Counted from the first letter of the stretch, positions 25,818-36,990 are shown. The stretch is DNA of 64,000 nucleotides from Plastoroseomonas hellenica (GCF_018129085.1 NZ_JAAGBB010000027.1:33658-97657), one strand, 5' to 3'. Translations and numbers: made by a program. The notes: a model not told the origin generated them from the letters alone.

Positions 25818-26845
25818 GCGGGGCGATCCTCGAGGTCTCTGACCTCAAGAAGCATTTTCCAATCCATGGTGGCTTCTTCGGCGGCACCACGGCGCATGTC
25901 TATGCCGTGGATGGGGTGTCCTTCTCCATCGCGAAGGGGGAGACGCTGTCGCTGGTCGGCGAATCCGGCTGCGGCAAGTCGACGGTCGGCAAGGCCATCC
26001 TGCGGCTCTTCGACATCACCGCCGGACAGGTGGTGCTGGACGGCACCCGCATCGATACCATGACGGCCTCGACGCTGCGGCCCATCCGCCGGCGCATCCA
26101 GGTGGTGTTCCAGGATCCCTTCAGCTCCTTGAACCCGCGCATGCGGGTGCGGGACATCCTGGCCGAGCCGATCCGCAATTTCGGCATGGCCAAGAACCGG
26201 GCGGACCTGGAGGAGCGGGTGGCGCTGCTCATGGACAAGGTGCGGCTGCCGCGCGACGCGGTGAACCGCTGGCCGCACGAATTCTCCGGCGGGCAGCGGC
26301 AGCGCATCTGCATCGCCCGCGCGCTGGCGGCCGAGCCGGATATCATCATCTGCGACGAGGCGGTGTCTGCGCTCGACGTCTCGGTCAAGGCGCAGATCGT
26401 GAACCTGCTGCAGGACCTGCAGAAGGAGCTCGGCCTCGCGATGCTGTTCATCAGCCACGACCTCGCGATCGTGGAGCATATGACGCATCGCGTGGCGGTG
26501 ATGTATCTCGGCAAGATCGTGGAGGTGGCAACCAAGCGCGACCTCTTCTCGGCGCCGAAGCACCCGTATACCGAGGCGTTGCTGTCGGCGGTGCCGGTGC
26601 CGATGCCGGGCGCGCAGCGGGAACGCATCATCCTCAAGGGCGATGTGCCGAGCCCGATCAACCCGCCCCAGGGCTGCCGTTTCCATACGCGCTGCCCCTA
26701 TGCCTTCGACCGCTGCCGGAAGGACGAGCCGGCGCTGCGGCAGACCGAGGCCGGGCACTGGTCCGCCTGTCACCTCCATGACCGGCCGGATGCGGAGAAC
26801 CCGCTCGCCGGTGCCAAGGGCGCGGATCTGATCGCCGCGCACTGA
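25814..26845 (+). CDS. dppF: Peptide ABC transporter ATPase, DppF-type
   Basis: This 343-aa ATPase is the last gene of the transporter run. Walker A is [18 protein letters not shown], the Q-loop [17 protein letters not shown] is the DppF/OppF hallmark, the signature is [15 protein letters not shown], and Walker B is [18 protein letters not shown]. The C-terminal domain has cysteines in [19 protein letters not shown] and ACHLH. A perfect 12-bp stem follows 5 nt after its stop, marking the operon end. Confidence 0.93.
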
Positions 26846-26850
26846 TCAAC

Positions 26851-26877
26851 GGTGGTGAGCGGAGACCGCTCACCACC
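26851..26877 (+). terminator. Hairpin after dppF, probable terminator
   Basis: GGTGGTGAGCGG (26851-26862) pairs perfectly with CCGCTCACCACC (26866-26877) across a 3-nt loop, 5 nt after the dppF stop. No T-run follows, so it may be a weak or Rho-assisted terminator, or a 3'-end stabiliser. It separates the peptide transporter from coxSLM. Confidence 0.6.
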
Positions 26878-26929
26878 CCTCAAACACGTCGTGCCGAAGA
26901 CACGCCTCCGGCGTGACGCCGCACTTGCG

Positions 26930-26973
26930 GCGGGCCGCATTCGCGGCCTCGGACCGGTCAAGCAACCGGTCCG
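26930..26973. repeat. Family C intergenic repeat, copy 1
   Basis: The element begins GCGGGCCGCATTCGCGGCCTCGGA and ends in a stem CGGACCGGT (26950-26958) / ACCGGTCCG (26965-26973) followed by TTTAGA. It matches 60828-60872 over its length, with compensating changes in the stem (ACCGGT against ATCGGT). It lies in the 254-bp dppF-coxS gap, which also contains short hairpins at 26901-26915 and 26918-26931 and no credible gene. Confidence 0.65.
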
Positions 26974-27099
26974 TTTAGATGACCCGTAGGAACCGCGGCC
27001 GCGCAGCGGGTGCTTGACGCACCCCCTCGCGCGGCGCGACCCTCCGTCCCGAATGCGGCGCCAGGCGGCGCCGCGACAGCTTTCCGGGGGAGACGGCGG

Positions 27100-27603
<504 letters not shown>

Positions 27604-27657
27604 CCGGCACCGCGTAAAGCGGGCCGGCTTCGGAAACGCCTGGGGAGGCGACGTGAC

Positions 27658-30048
27658 ATGAACGTGGTGACACCGTTCGAAGGCATAGGCGCGAGTGTCC
27701 GCCGCAAGGAGGATTTCCGTTTCCTCCAGGGCAAGGGCAACTACACCGACGACCTCAACCGCCCTGGCCAGACGCATGCCTGGATCCTGCGCAGCCCGCA
27801 TGCGCATGCGAAGATCCGGGGCGTCGACATCGCGGCGGCGAAGGCGATGCCGGGGGTGCACGGCATCTTCACGGGTGCGGACACGGAGGCGGCAGGGCTC
27901 GGTGGCCTGCCCTGCGGCTGGCAGATCCACAGCAAGGACGGCACGCCGATGGCGGAGCCGCCGCATCCGGTGCTCGCCTTCGAGCGGGTGCGCCATGTCG
28001 GCGACCCCGTGGCGATCGTGGTGGCCGAGACCCGGTCCCAGGCGCGCGATGCGGCCGAGGCGATCATCGTGGACTACGAGCCGCTGCCTGCCGCGCCGAG
28101 CCTGGAGCAGGCGCAGGCTGCCGGCGCCACGCCGATCCACGAAGGTGTTGCCGGCAACATCTGCTACGACTGGCATATCGGCGACAAGGCGGTGGTCGAC
28201 GCCGCCTTCGCCGCGGCGCACAGAACCGTGGCGCTGGACCTCGTGAACAACCGCCTGGTGCCGAACGCGATGGAGCCGCGCGCCGCCGTCGGTGAGTTCG
28301 ACCGCTTCACCGGCGACTACACGCTCTACACCACCAGCCAGAACCCGCATGTGATCCGGCTGCTGATGGCGGCGAACGTGCTGAAGCTGCCGGAATCGAA
28401 GGTCCGCGTGGTCGCACCCGATGTGGGCGGCGGTTTCGGTTCCAAGATCTACCACTACGCCGAGGAAGCGCTGGTCACCTGGGCTTCGGCACAGGTGGGG
28501 CGGCCAGTGAAGTGGACGGCGGATCGCACCGAGGCATTCATGTCGGACGCGCATGGCCGCGACCACATCAGCCGCGCCGAATTCGCCTTCGACAAGGACG
28601 GCAGGATCCTGGCGCTGCGGGTGGCGACCCAGGCCAATATGGGCGCTTATCTCTCGACCTTCGCGCCCTGCGTGCCGACCTATCTCTACGCCACCCTGCT
28701 CGCCGGCGTGTACACGACGCCGGTGATCTATGCCGAGGTCAAGGCGGTCTTCACCAATACCGTGCCGGTCGATGCCTATCGCGGCGCCGGACGGCCGGAG
28801 GCGACCTATCTGCTGGAACGGCTGATGGATGTGGCGGCACGGGAGCTCGGCATCGACCGGGTGGAGCTCCGGCGCCGGAACTTCATCCCCGCCGACGCCT
28901 TTCCCTACCAGACGCCGGTCGCCCTGCAATATGACAGCGGCGACTACCAGTCGACCCTGAACGAATGCCTCCGCGTCGCCGACTGGGCCGGCTTCGAGGC
29001 GCGGCGGGCGGAAGCCGCGGCGCGCGGCAAGCTGCGCGGCATCGGCATCTCGACCTATCTCGAAGCCTGCGGCATCGCGCCTTCCGCGGTGGTGGGCAGC
29101 CTCGGTGCCCGCGCCGGCCTCTACGAGGTCGGCACCATCCGCGTGCATCCGACCGGCAGCATCACCGTGCTCACCGGCTCGCACAGCCATGGGCAGGGGC
29201 ATGAGACCACCTTCGCGCAGCTCGTCTCCGACAAGCTCGGCGTGCCAGTGGCGCAGGTCGACATCGTCCATGGCGACACTGCCAAGGTGCCCTTCGGCAT
29301 GGGCACCTATGGCAGCCGCAGCCTCGCGGTCGGCGGCTCGGCGATGATGAAGGCGATGGACAAGATCATCGCCAAGGGCAAGCGCATCGCCGCCCATCTG
29401 ATGGAAGCGAGCGTCGAGGATATCGAGTTCGACCGCGGCACCTTCCGCGTCGCCGGCACCGACCGGACCAAGGCGCTGGTGGATATCTCGGTCGCCGCCT
29501 ATGTGCCGCACAACTACCCGATCGAGGAGCTGGAGCCGGGGCTGGAGGAGACCGCCTTCTACGACCCGAAGAACTTCACCTATCCCGGCGGTTGCCACAT
29601 CGCGGAGGTCGAGATCGACCGTGAGACCGGCAAGGTCGACCTGGTGAACTTCACCGCGGTCGACGATGTCGGCCGGGTCATCAACCCGATGATCGTCGAA
29701 GGCCAGGTGCAGGGCGGCGTCGCCCAGGGCGTCGGCCAGGCGCTGCTGGAAAGCTGCATCTACGACGCGGACGGGCAGCTCGTCTCCGGCTCGATGATGG
29801 ACTACACCATGCCGCGCGCGGACGACCTGCCGCCGGTCGGCGTCGCGACGCACACCACGCTCTGCACCCACAATCCGCTCGGCGTGAAGGGCTGCGGGGA
29901 AGTGGGGGCCATCGGCTCGCCGCCGGCGGTCATCAACGCGGTGGTGGATGCGCTGCGTGATTTCGACGTGCGCCACATTGAAATGCCGGCGACAGCGGCG
30001 AAGATCTGGCAGATCATCAACGGGAGCCACGGCAAGGCGGCGGCCTGA
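27658..30048 (+). CDS. coxL: CO-dehydrogenase-type large subunit, form II (molybdopterin-binding)
   Basis: This 796-aa molybdenum-cofactor subunit belongs to the xanthine oxidase family. The active-site loop reads [10 protein letters not shown] near residue 376, the form II signature; form I, the proven CO oxidiser, has AYXCSFR with the catalytic cysteine. True CO oxidation is therefore doubtful, and another aldehyde or heterocycle substrate is possible. Other family blocks are [19 protein letters not shown] at the start, [10 protein letters not shown] near 258 and [13 protein letters not shown] with the active-site glutamate near 747. The TGA stop belongs to a family A repeat. Confidence 0.93.
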   Translation: MNVVTPFEGIGASVRRKEDFRFLQGKGNYTDDLNRPGQTHAWILRSPHAHAKIRGVDIAAAKAMPGVHGIFTGADTEAAGLGGLPCGWQIHSKDGTPMAEPPHPVLAFERVRHVGDPVAIVVAETRSQARDAAEAIIVDYEPLPAAPSLEQAQAAGATPIHEGVAGNICYDWHIGDKAVVDAAFAAAHRTVALDLVNNRLVPNAMEPRAAVGEFDRFTGDYTLYTTSQNPHVIRLLMAANVLKLPESKVRVVAPDVGGGFGSKIYHYAEEALVTWASAQVGRPVKWTADRTEAFMSDAHGRDHISRAEFAFDKDGRILALRVATQANMGAYLSTFAPCVPTYLYATLLAGVYTTPVIYAEVKAVFTNTVPVDAYRGAGRPEATYLLERLMDVAARELGIDRVELRRRNFIPADAFPYQTPVALQYDSGDYQSTLNECLRVADWAGFEARRAEAAARGKLRGIGISTYLEACGIAPSAVVGSLGARAGLYEVGTIRVHPTGSITVLTGSHSHGQGHETTFAQLVSDKLGVPVAQVDIVHGDTAKVPFGMGTYGSRSLAVGGSAMMKAMDKIIAKGKRIAAHLMEASVEDIEFDRGTFRVAGTDRTKALVDISVAAYVPHNYPIEELEPGLEETAFYDPKNFTYPGGCHIAEVEIDRETGKVDLVNFTAVDDVGRVINPMIVEGQVQGGVAQGVGQALLESCIYDADGQLVSGSMMDYTMPRADDLPPVGVATHTTLCTHNPLGVKGCGEVGAIGSPPAVINAVVDALRDFDVRHIEMPATAAKIWQIINGSHGKAAA

Positions 30049-30097
30049 GCGTCCAATGAGCGAAGGGGCGCAAGGCCCGGAGATCTGAATCGGCCGC
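30046..30097 (+). repeat. Family A palindromic repeat, copy 3 (overlaps the coxL stop)
   Basis: TGAGCGTCCAATGAGCGAAG opens the element and TCTGAATCGGCCGC closes it, matching the copy at 3832-3884 with several substitutions and a weaker inner stem. As there, the TGA of the repeat is the stop codon of the upstream gene. It fills most of the coxL-coxM gap. Confidence 0.65.
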
Positions 30098-30119
30098 GCG
30101 TACCTACAAGGAGAGCACC

Positions 30120-30911
30120 ATGTATGATTTCGCGTACCACAAGCCCTCCACCGTCGCCGATGCGGTGAAGCTGCTGGCCGATCCGGACGCCAAGGCGATC
30201 TCCGGCGGCCATACGCTGCTGCCGGCGCTGAAGCACCGCCTGAACAAGCCCACCGCGCTGGTCGACTTGTCCGGCATCGCCGAGCTGCGCGGCATCCGGC
30301 GGGAAGGCAATGCGGTCGTCATCGGCGCCCTGGCCAAGCATGCGGAGGTGGCGGCGAGCGCCGAGGTCGCGGCGGCGATCCCGGCGCTGGCCTTCATGGC
30401 GGACCATATCGGCGACGTGCAGGTCCGCAACCGCGGCACCATCGGCGGCTCGGTCTCCAACAACGACCCGGCGGCGGATTACCCGGCGGCGGTGCTCGGG
30501 CTCGGTGCCACGATCCGTACCAGCAAGCGGGAGATCGCGGCCGATGACTTCTTCCTCGGCATGTTCACGACGGCGCTGGAGCCGGACGAGATCCTGACCG
30601 CGATCAGCTTCCCGATCCCGGAGAAGGCCGGTTACGCCAAGATGCGCAACCCTGCCAGCCGCTATGTGATGGCCGGCGCCTTCGTCTCGAAGGGGCCGCA
30701 GGGCGTCAGGGTCGCGATCACCGGTGCCGGGCCCTGCGTGTTCCGCCAGGCCGATATGGAAGCAGCGCTCGCCGCCAATTGGTCGGCGGATGCGGTGGCC
30801 GGGATCAAGCAGGCGCCGGATGACCTGAACAGCGACATCCACGGCAGCGCCGAGTACCGCGCGCATCTCGTCACCGTCATGGCGAAGCGGGCGGTCGCCA
30901 ACGCGGGCTGA
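30120..30911 (+). CDS. coxM: CO-dehydrogenase-type medium subunit (FAD-binding)
   Basis: This 263-aa flavoprotein subunit of the CoxSLM heterotrimer carries the two FAD-binding segments, AISGGHTLLPALKHRL near residue 29 and NRGTIGGSVSNNDPAADYPA near 105. AAGGAGAG lies just before the ATG. The C-terminal CO-dehydrogenase flavoprotein domain ends around the last 90 residues (RNPASRYVMAGAFVSKG onward). No coxD, E, F or G maturation genes follow; the operon ends here at a strong terminator. Confidence 0.93.
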   Translation: MYDFAYHKPSTVADAVKLLADPDAKAISGGHTLLPALKHRLNKPTALVDLSGIAELRGIRREGNAVVIGALAKHAEVAASAEVAAAIPALAFMADHIGDVQVRNRGTIGGSVSNNDPAADYPAAVLGLGATIRTSKREIAADDFFLGMFTTALEPDEILTAISFPIPEKAGYAKMRNPASRYVMAGAFVSKGPQGVRVAITGAGPCVFRQADMEAALAANWSADAVAGIKQAPDDLNSDIHGSAEYRAHLVTVMAKRAVANAG

Positions 30912-30931
30912 TCGCGACGCCGGAAGGCGAA

Positions 30932-30966
30932 GGGGCGGCCCGGCGCATGCCGGGCCGCCCCTTTCT
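30932..30966 (+). terminator. Rho-independent terminator after coxM
   Basis: GGGGCGGCCCGGC (30932-30944) pairs perfectly with GCCGGGCCGCCCC (30949-30961) over a GCAT loop, followed by TTTCT. The 13-bp GC stem is the strongest terminator visible in the window. It lies between coxM and the converging gene at 30986 and may serve both. Confidence 0.85.
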
Positions 30967-30985
30967 CATGTCATCGGATGGCGGG

Positions 30986-31300
30986 TCAGTTGCGCACCCA
31001 GCCGCCGGGCACGTAGCGCCAGCGCGGGCCATCCTGCTCCCAGCGCGACCCGTTATAGGCGTAGCCGCGGCGCTCGCGCATCCACTGGCCATCGACCCAG
31101 ACATGGCGGCGGCCGTTCCAGCGCCAGTAGCCCGGGGCCCAGACCCAGCCGCGGCGTGGCGGCGGCTCCCGCACCACCCGCGGCGGCGGCGGGGCGCGTT
31201 CGATGAAGACCGGTTGCGCCTCGGCGGGTGCGGCGAGGCTGGCGCCGCCGCCGGCGACCAGGCCGCCTGCGAGCAGCAGCAGCGATCGACGTTCAAGCAT
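30986..31300 (-). CDS. YXWGXW-repeat secreted protein
   Basis: This 104-aa small exported protein has a signal peptide (MLERRSLLLLAGGLVAGGGASLAAPAEA), a proline/arginine-rich linker (APPPPRVVREPPPRRG), then tandem aromatic motifs: WVWAPGYWRWNGRRHVWVDG and, further on, WEQDGPRWRYVPGGWV. Such W/Y-rich repeats occur in small periplasmic or envelope proteins of alphaproteobacteria; their function is not established. It stands alone on the minus strand, converging on coxM across the terminator. Confidence 0.8.
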   Translation of the reverse strand: MLERRSLLLLAGGLVAGGGASLAAPAEAQPVFIERAPPPPRVVREPPPRRGWVWAPGYWRWNGRRHVWVDGQWMRERRGYAYNGSRWEQDGPRWRYVPGGWVRN

Positions 31301-31408
31301 GGCTAGGCTCCTTTCTGAGCGGAACCAATCTAAACGCCGGGGTATGGCGGCCGCGTGGCGGCCTGCCGCACAAACAGTAACGATGTGCGGCGGTGGATGA
31401 ACGCCGTG

Positions 31409-31792
31409 TCAGGCGGGCCGGCGTGCCGTCACCTCGATCTCGATGCGCATGGCATCGGTTTGCAGCCCGGCATGGATCAAGGTGGAGGCAGGTCGAGCAT
31501 TGCCGAGATACTGCTTCACCACCGGCCAGCACGGCTCCCAATCTTCCCGCCGTGGCACGATGAACAGCACGCGCACCACATCGTCCAGGCTGCAGCCGGC
31601 CTGGGCGAGGGCGGCGGCGATGTTCTCGAAGGTCTGGCGCGCCTGGGCGACGACGTCCTCGGCGATGGTCATCGCGGCATAGTCGTAGCCGGTGGTGCCG
31701 GAGACCCAGACATGGTCGCCATCGATGACGGCGCGGGAATAGCCGATCTCTTCCTCGAAGCGGGACCCCGACGAGATGCGGATCCGGGTCAT
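31409..31792 (-). CDS. RidA/YjgF-family protein
   Basis: This 127-aa protein of the RidA family includes enamine/imine deaminases that clear reactive 2-aminoacrylate. The family pattern is seen in RAVIDGDHVWVSGTTGYDYA, QARQTFENIAAALAQAG, DDVVRVLFIVPRREDW and the C-terminal AMRIEIEVTARRPA, whose arginine corresponds to the conserved acid-binding residue. The start at 31792 overlaps the stop of the DUF1272 gene (ATGA), so the pair is co-translated. The frame is open further upstream but only within that gene. It may belong to a RidA subgroup without proven deaminase activity. Confidence 0.9.
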   Translation of the reverse strand: MTRIRISSGSRFEEEIGYSRAVIDGDHVWVSGTTGYDYAAMTIAEDVVAQARQTFENIAAALAQAGCSLDDVVRVLFIVPRREDWEPCWPVVKQYLGNARPASTLIHAGLQTDAMRIEIEVTARRPA

Positions 31793-32040
31793 GCGGCCAC
31801 TCCTGTGCAGCGTTCGGGGCGATGCTTGCGTTCCGCGCTGGCGGGGAAGGCGGCGAGCTTCGCCGCCGGCCGCACCGGTCGGCGGACCAGCTCGCCGCCG
31901 CAATTCGGGCAGATACCGCCGAGCCGCGTCTCCGCGCAGTCGCGGCACCAGGTGCATTCGAAGGAGCAGATCAGCGCGGCAGGGCTGTCGGGTGGCAGGT
32001 CGCGATCGCAGCATTCGCAGTTCGGACGAAGGGCGAGCAT
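31789..32040 (-). CDS. DUF1272 zinc-ribbon-like small protein
   Basis: This 83-aa cysteine-rich protein has seven clustered cysteines in NCECCDRDLPPDS, CSFECTWCRDC and ICPNCGGELVRRP, the DUF1272 pattern, probably binding one or two metal ions. The C-terminal 25 residues are basic and less conserved. It is the first gene of a two-gene unit with ridA, linked by a 4-nt overlap. The role of DUF1272 is unknown. Confidence 0.88.
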   Translation of the reverse strand: MLALRPNCECCDRDLPPDSPAALICSFECTWCRDCAETRLGGICPNCGGELVRRPVRPAAKLAAFPASAERKHRPERCTGVAA

Positions 32041-32079
32041 TGTGCGGTTCCTCCACGACTGAACGGGCAGTCGACCGGC

Positions 32080-32355
32080 CTAAGACTTGAACATCTCGCT
32101 CAGGTTGTTGAACATCTCAGTAAGCAAATAGGACACGGTCAGGACGCAAAGCGCTTTGACGTAGCGGCGGCTGTCCCGATCCCTCCAGATCGCCTGCCGG
32201 ACTTCCCGGCGATGAATCGAGCCGAAATTCTCGATAGGACTCCAATGCGTGTCACCGCGCAGCGACATCTTCACCGTGAGATAAACGAGGACGAGGATGG
32301 ACCCGACGAGGCCCAAGAGGCACGGGATCGACAGCCATGCGATGACTGTGGACAT
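32080..32355 (-). CDS. Hypothetical small membrane protein
   Basis: This 91-aa protein starting MSTVIAWLSIPCLLGLVGSI has two hydrophobic stretches: residues about 4-27 and a C-terminal one around KALCVLTVSYLLTEMF. Between them is a charged loop (HRREVRQAIWRDRDSRRYV). An in-frame ATG at 32409 would add 18 residues but would overlap the fumarase end, so 32355 is preferred. By hand count GC over 32101-32340 is about 58%, below most of the window. No family is recognised. It sits between fumarase and DUF1272 on the same strand. Confidence 0.6.
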   Translation of the reverse strand: MSTVIAWLSIPCLLGLVGSILVLVYLTVKMSLRGDTHWSPIENFGSIHRREVRQAIWRDRDSRRYVKALCVLTVSYLLTEMFNNLSEMFKS

Positions 32356-32383
32356 GCCACGCCCCTGAGCCTCTCCCGGCTTT

Positions 32384-34051
<1,668 letters not shown>

Positions 34052-34104
34052 GGTGCAAGGATCCTCCGCGGCGCGGGGAGGGCGCCGCCTCGACGTGGAC
34101 TGGA

Positions 34105-34207
34105 GCATGATGACTTGAGGCTTTCTCGGCCGAAAAGTCTGAATCATGCGCCCAAACAAAGCGGCTAGAGCATGATCGCGAGCGAACGCGAACGCATCAT
34201 GCTCTAG
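34105..34207. repeat. Family B intergenic repeat, copy 1 (two hairpins)
   Basis: The first hairpin has GCATGAT (34105-34111) and ATCATGC (34143-34149) as outer arms. The second has perfect 12-bp arms CTAGAGCATGAT (34165-34176) and ATCATGCTCTAG (34196-34207) around 19 nt. The joining text AACAAAGCGGCTAGAGCATG recurs as AACAAAGTGGCTGGAGCATG at 60775, showing a repeat family. It lies upstream of both fumA and the divergent membrane-protein gene. The rest of the 258-bp gap shows no gene. Confidence 0.7.
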
Positions 34208-34310
34208 CGCAGGCATTCGGGCGCGCCAACCACGTCCCGCCGATGCCTGCCCACGGTTTTGTGCCGTTTACGATCCGACCTGGCCTCCCCTACCAGGGAG
34301 GGTGCCGGCC

Positions 34311-35063
34311 ATGATGCCCGGCGAGGAGCGATACCGCGTGGCGCCTGCCAATCCCGTGGAGCCGGAGAGCCCGCCGGTGGCCCCGGCCCCAAGCCCGTTG
34401 ATGAAGGTGCTGGCTGCGCTCGGCCTTATTCTGCTGCTTCTGCTCCCCTTCGGCAGCCTGGGCCTGCTGGTGGCCGGGATCGTCGGCTGGTTCCTCTGGT
34501 CCGAACTGGCGGAGTTGTCGGCGGTCCTGCTGGCGGTTGCCCTGTTTCTGATGTCGGGCGCCGGCGGCATCGCCGCACGCTTCTGGGCGGCGCTCGGCTG
34601 GGGCGGCGCGGCTGCCGTGGCCGCCGCGATCCTGCTGCTTCCCTTCACCGCCACGGATGGGCCGGTCACCCAGGGCATGGACCGGCTTGCCCCGCTCGCA
34701 CTGGCTGCCAACCTGGCCTGGCTGGCGCTGATCGCCCTCGCGGCCTGGCGGTTCCATTTGCCGGAACGGGTGCTTGGGCCCTTGCTGGCCTTGGTGGTCC
34801 TGACCTCGCGCCTCGTCGCTTATCCGGCCCTGGTGATCCAGGCGGTCGTGACCAACCTCGTCACGGATACGGTCCAGGGCATTGTGTTCGCGCCGATCGC
34901 CCTTGCCGGTATCGCGATCGGCATGCTCGCCGCGCTATCCCTCGGGGCCGTGCTGGCCTGGGCGGCGGACGCGGGCCAGCGCTGGATCGCGCCCAGGACG
35001 ACAATCGCCCTGCTGGCCGTCGCCGCCCTGCTGCTGCGGCTCGGGGTGATGATCGCGGCGTGA
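34311..35063 (+). CDS. Hypothetical polytopic membrane protein
   Basis: This protein of 250 aa has a short proline-rich cytoplasmic start (MMPGEERYRVAPANPVEPES) and about seven hydrophobic segments, for example LAALGLILLLLLPFGSLGLL, LSAVLLAVALFLMSGAGGIA and GAAAVAAAILLLPF. No catalytic motif is visible. GGGAGGG at about 34295-34301 is 9 nt before the ATG at 34311; a GTG at 34302 in the same frame would sit too close to it. It resembles inner-membrane proteins of unknown function. It converges on sspB. Confidence 0.75.
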   Translation: MMPGEERYRVAPANPVEPESPPVAPAPSPLMKVLAALGLILLLLLPFGSLGLLVAGIVGWFLWSELAELSAVLLAVALFLMSGAGGIAARFWAALGWGGAAAVAAAILLLPFTATDGPVTQGMDRLAPLALAANLAWLALIALAAWRFHLPERVLGPLLALVVLTSRLVAYPALVIQAVVTNLVTDTVQGIVFAPIALAGIAIGMLAALSLGAVLAWAADAGQRWIAPRTTIALLAVAALLLRLGVMIAA

Positions 35064-35079
35064 GTGGCGCCGCGGCCGC

Positions 35080-35577
35080 TCAGCCTTCCTTGGCGGGACG
35101 CCGGCGGAAGGCTTCCAGGCTGACCACCTGGGCCGGCGTCGCCTCTTCCGGCACGTCGGGGAATTCCGGCGCCGGCGGCTCCACCGGCGCTTCCTCCGCC
35201 GCCTGCTGGAAGCGCAGGCCATAGCGAATATGCGGGTCGGCGAAGGCGGTCAGCGCCGCGAAGGGAATGACCAGCAGCGAGGGTACGCCCCCGAAGGACA
35301 GGCCGACCTGGAAGCGCTGCTGCGCCCGGTCCACGGCCAGATCCCAGAACCGGTGCTGCAGGACGATCGTCATCTCCTGCGGATAGCGGGCACGGAGATG
35401 ACCCGGCATCTCGACATCCGGGTGGTCGGTGCGGAAGGTGACGTAGAAATGGTGCTCGCCGGGCAGCCCGTTCGCGACCACGTGCTCAAGCGCCCTGGCG
35501 ACGACCTCGCGGAGGGCCTCCTCCGTCCAGCGGTCATAGGGCAGTAGGCTCTCGGGCGGCTGCGCGTCGTCGTTCAT
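35080..35577 (-). CDS. sspB: ClpXP adaptor SspB (alphaproteobacterial type)
   Basis: This 165-aa protein is the SspB-alpha adaptor, which delivers ssrA-tagged proteins to ClpXP. The folded tag-binding domain (about residues 10-115) is visible in YDRWTEEALREVVARALEHV, HHFYVTFRTDHPDVEMP and VGLSFGGVPSLLVIPFAALT. A flexible acidic/proline linker (EEAPVEPPAPEFPDVPEEAT) leads to a C-terminal ClpX-docking tail (QVVSLEAFRRRPAKEG). It lies on the same strand as and directly downstream of ssrA, whose tag it recognises. Confidence 0.92.
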   Translation of the reverse strand: MNDDAQPPESLLPYDRWTEEALREVVARALEHVVANGLPGEHHFYVTFRTDHPDVEMPGHLRARYPQEMTIVLQHRFWDLAVDRAQQRFQVGLSFGGVPSLLVIPFAALTAFADPHIRYGLRFQQAAEEAPVEPPAPEFPDVPEEATPAQVVSLEAFRRRPAKEG

Positions 35578-35673
35578 GCGAACCCCTGATTCCCGGCACC
35601 GGTCCGGCGGCGATGCTCGCCACGTTTCAGACCATACGGCGTCCCGACCCCTTGGAAAAGGCCGAGGGCGAGT

Positions 35674-35975
35674 GGGGGGCTTCTGTTGCCCGGTGCCCCC
35701 CGAACCGCGCTTACCTATTTAGGCAGCGAGCGCCACAGCCTCGCGGCTGTTATCGTTGGCACTTGTGATTTGGTCCGATGACGGCGGTACCATGCCGGGC
35801 AAAAGCAGCGTCTTTACCGCGCACGTCGAGACTGTTTCGCCCCCATCCGCCGTCCCCCGACAAAGGGACGGGTGAACTGGTGGAGGCGCCGGGCACTGCC
35901 CCCGGGTCCGCAACGCTTATTCCACGCAACGTTTATCGCCATAGCCGCAAGCGGCATCCCGAACATAGGCGATCA
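35674..35975 (-). ncRNA. ssrA: Transfer-messenger RNA, circularly permuted two-piece form
   Basis: tmRNA rescues stalled ribosomes and adds a degradation tag. On the minus strand the acceptor piece comes first and ends in CGCCTCCACCA, with encoded CCA at 35878-35880. The coding piece begins at 35844 with GGGGGCGAAACAGTCTCGAC, whose first seven bases pair with CGCCTCC. The tag frame 35760-35719 encodes ANDNSREAVALAA then TAA. A GGGGGGC/GCCCCCC hairpin at 35674-35700 closes the coding piece. The intervening stretch 35845-35877 would be removed. The T-arm stem is CCGGG/CCCGG with loop GGCAGTG. The 5' boundary near 35975 is approximate. Confidence 0.92.
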
Positions 35976-36051
35976 CGCGGGGCTTTGCGAGGGGCACGGC
36001 GGCCGGCTATGCGGAACGGCCCCCCGGGCCTTTTGGACAGGATTCGCGCGC

Positions 36052-36990
36052 ATGGCTCTGACCGACGAGCAACAGGCTGAGATCGACGCCGCCCGCGGCG
36101 AGGCCGGCCGCACCCTGCGCCCGACCGTGCCGGCGCTGGAGGCCATGCTGTTCCAGGCGATGCCGGTGCTCGATCACGGCTTCGTCCGGGTCGTCGACTA
36201 CATGGGCGACGATGCGGCGGTGGTGCAGGCGGCACGCGTCTCCTATGGCCGCGGCACCAAGGCGGCCAATGAGGACCGCGGGCTGATCCGCTACCTGATG
36301 CGGCACCGCCACTCGACCCCTTTCGAGATGTGCGAGATCAAGTACCACGTGAAGCTGCCGATCTTCGTGGCGCGGCAGTGGATCCGGCACCGCACCGCCA
36401 ATGTGAACGAATATTCCGCGCGCTATTCGATCCTCGACCGGGAGTTCTACATCCCCGCGGCCGATGCGCTCGCAGCACAGTCCGACGTCAACCGCCAGGG
36501 CCGCGGCGGCGTGCTGGAAGGCGCCGAGGCGGCGCGGGTGCTGGAGCTCCTGCGGGAGGACGCGCAGCGCAACTACGACCACTACGCCTGGATGCTGAAC
36601 GCCGACGAGGCCGGGCGCGTGCTGGACCCCGAGCGGCAGGGCCTGGCGCGGGAGTTGGCGCGGATGAACCTGACGCTCAACACCTACACGCAGTGGTACT
36701 GGAAGACGGATCTCTACAACCTGCTGCACTTCCTCAGCCTGCGCGCCGACGCCCATGCCCAGCACGAGATCCGCGTCTATGCGGAAGCGATGCTGGAAAC
36801 CGTGCGCGCCTGGGTCCCGCATTGCTTCGAAGCCTTCTCGGACTACCGCGTCGGCGCGGTGACGCTCTCGGCGCAGATGCTGGCGATCGTGAAGCGGATG
36901 CTGGAGGGCGAGGCGGTGGAGCAGGCCGGCAGCGGCCTCTCCAAGCGCGAATGGCGGGAGCTGATGGCCATGCTGGGACGCCCCGCCTGA
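36052..36990 (+). CDS. thyX: FAD-dependent thymidylate synthase ThyX
   Basis: This 312-aa flavin-dependent thymidylate synthase makes dTMP from dUMP using methylene-tetrahydrofolate and NADPH. The diagnostic RHRX7S motif is present as [15 protein letters not shown] near residue 115. Other parts are [20 protein letters not shown] and the C-terminal [17 protein letters not shown]. The ATG at 36052 is taken although the frame is open upstream through ssrA, since the family starts about here and GGACAGGA lies in front. It is divergent from ssrA. Confidence 0.95.
   Translation: MALTDEQQAEIDAARGEAGRTLRPTVPALEAMLFQAMPVLDHGFVRVVDYMGDDAAVVQAARVSYGRGTKAANEDRGLIRYLMRHRHSTPFEMCEIKYHVKLPIFVARQWIRHRTANVNEYSARYSILDREFYIPAADALAAQSDVNRQGRGGVLEGAEAARVLELLREDAQRNYDHYAWMLNADEAGRVLDPERQGLARELARMNLTLNTYTQWYWKTDLYNLLHFLSLRADAHAQHEIRVYAEAMLETVRAWVPHCFEAFSDYRVGAVTLSAQMLAIVKRMLEGEAVEQAGSGLSKREWRELMAMLGRPA

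Noticed and set aside
32080..32355. A horizontally acquired low-GC island
   Set aside because: Hand count gives about 58% GC here, but parts of fumarase counted the same way are only slightly above 60%, so the contrast is weak, and no mobile element is near.
35719..35913. A 64-aa minus-strand protein ending ANDNSREAVALAA
   Set aside because: It is the tag-coding part of tmRNA plus upstream RNA, not a separate gene.
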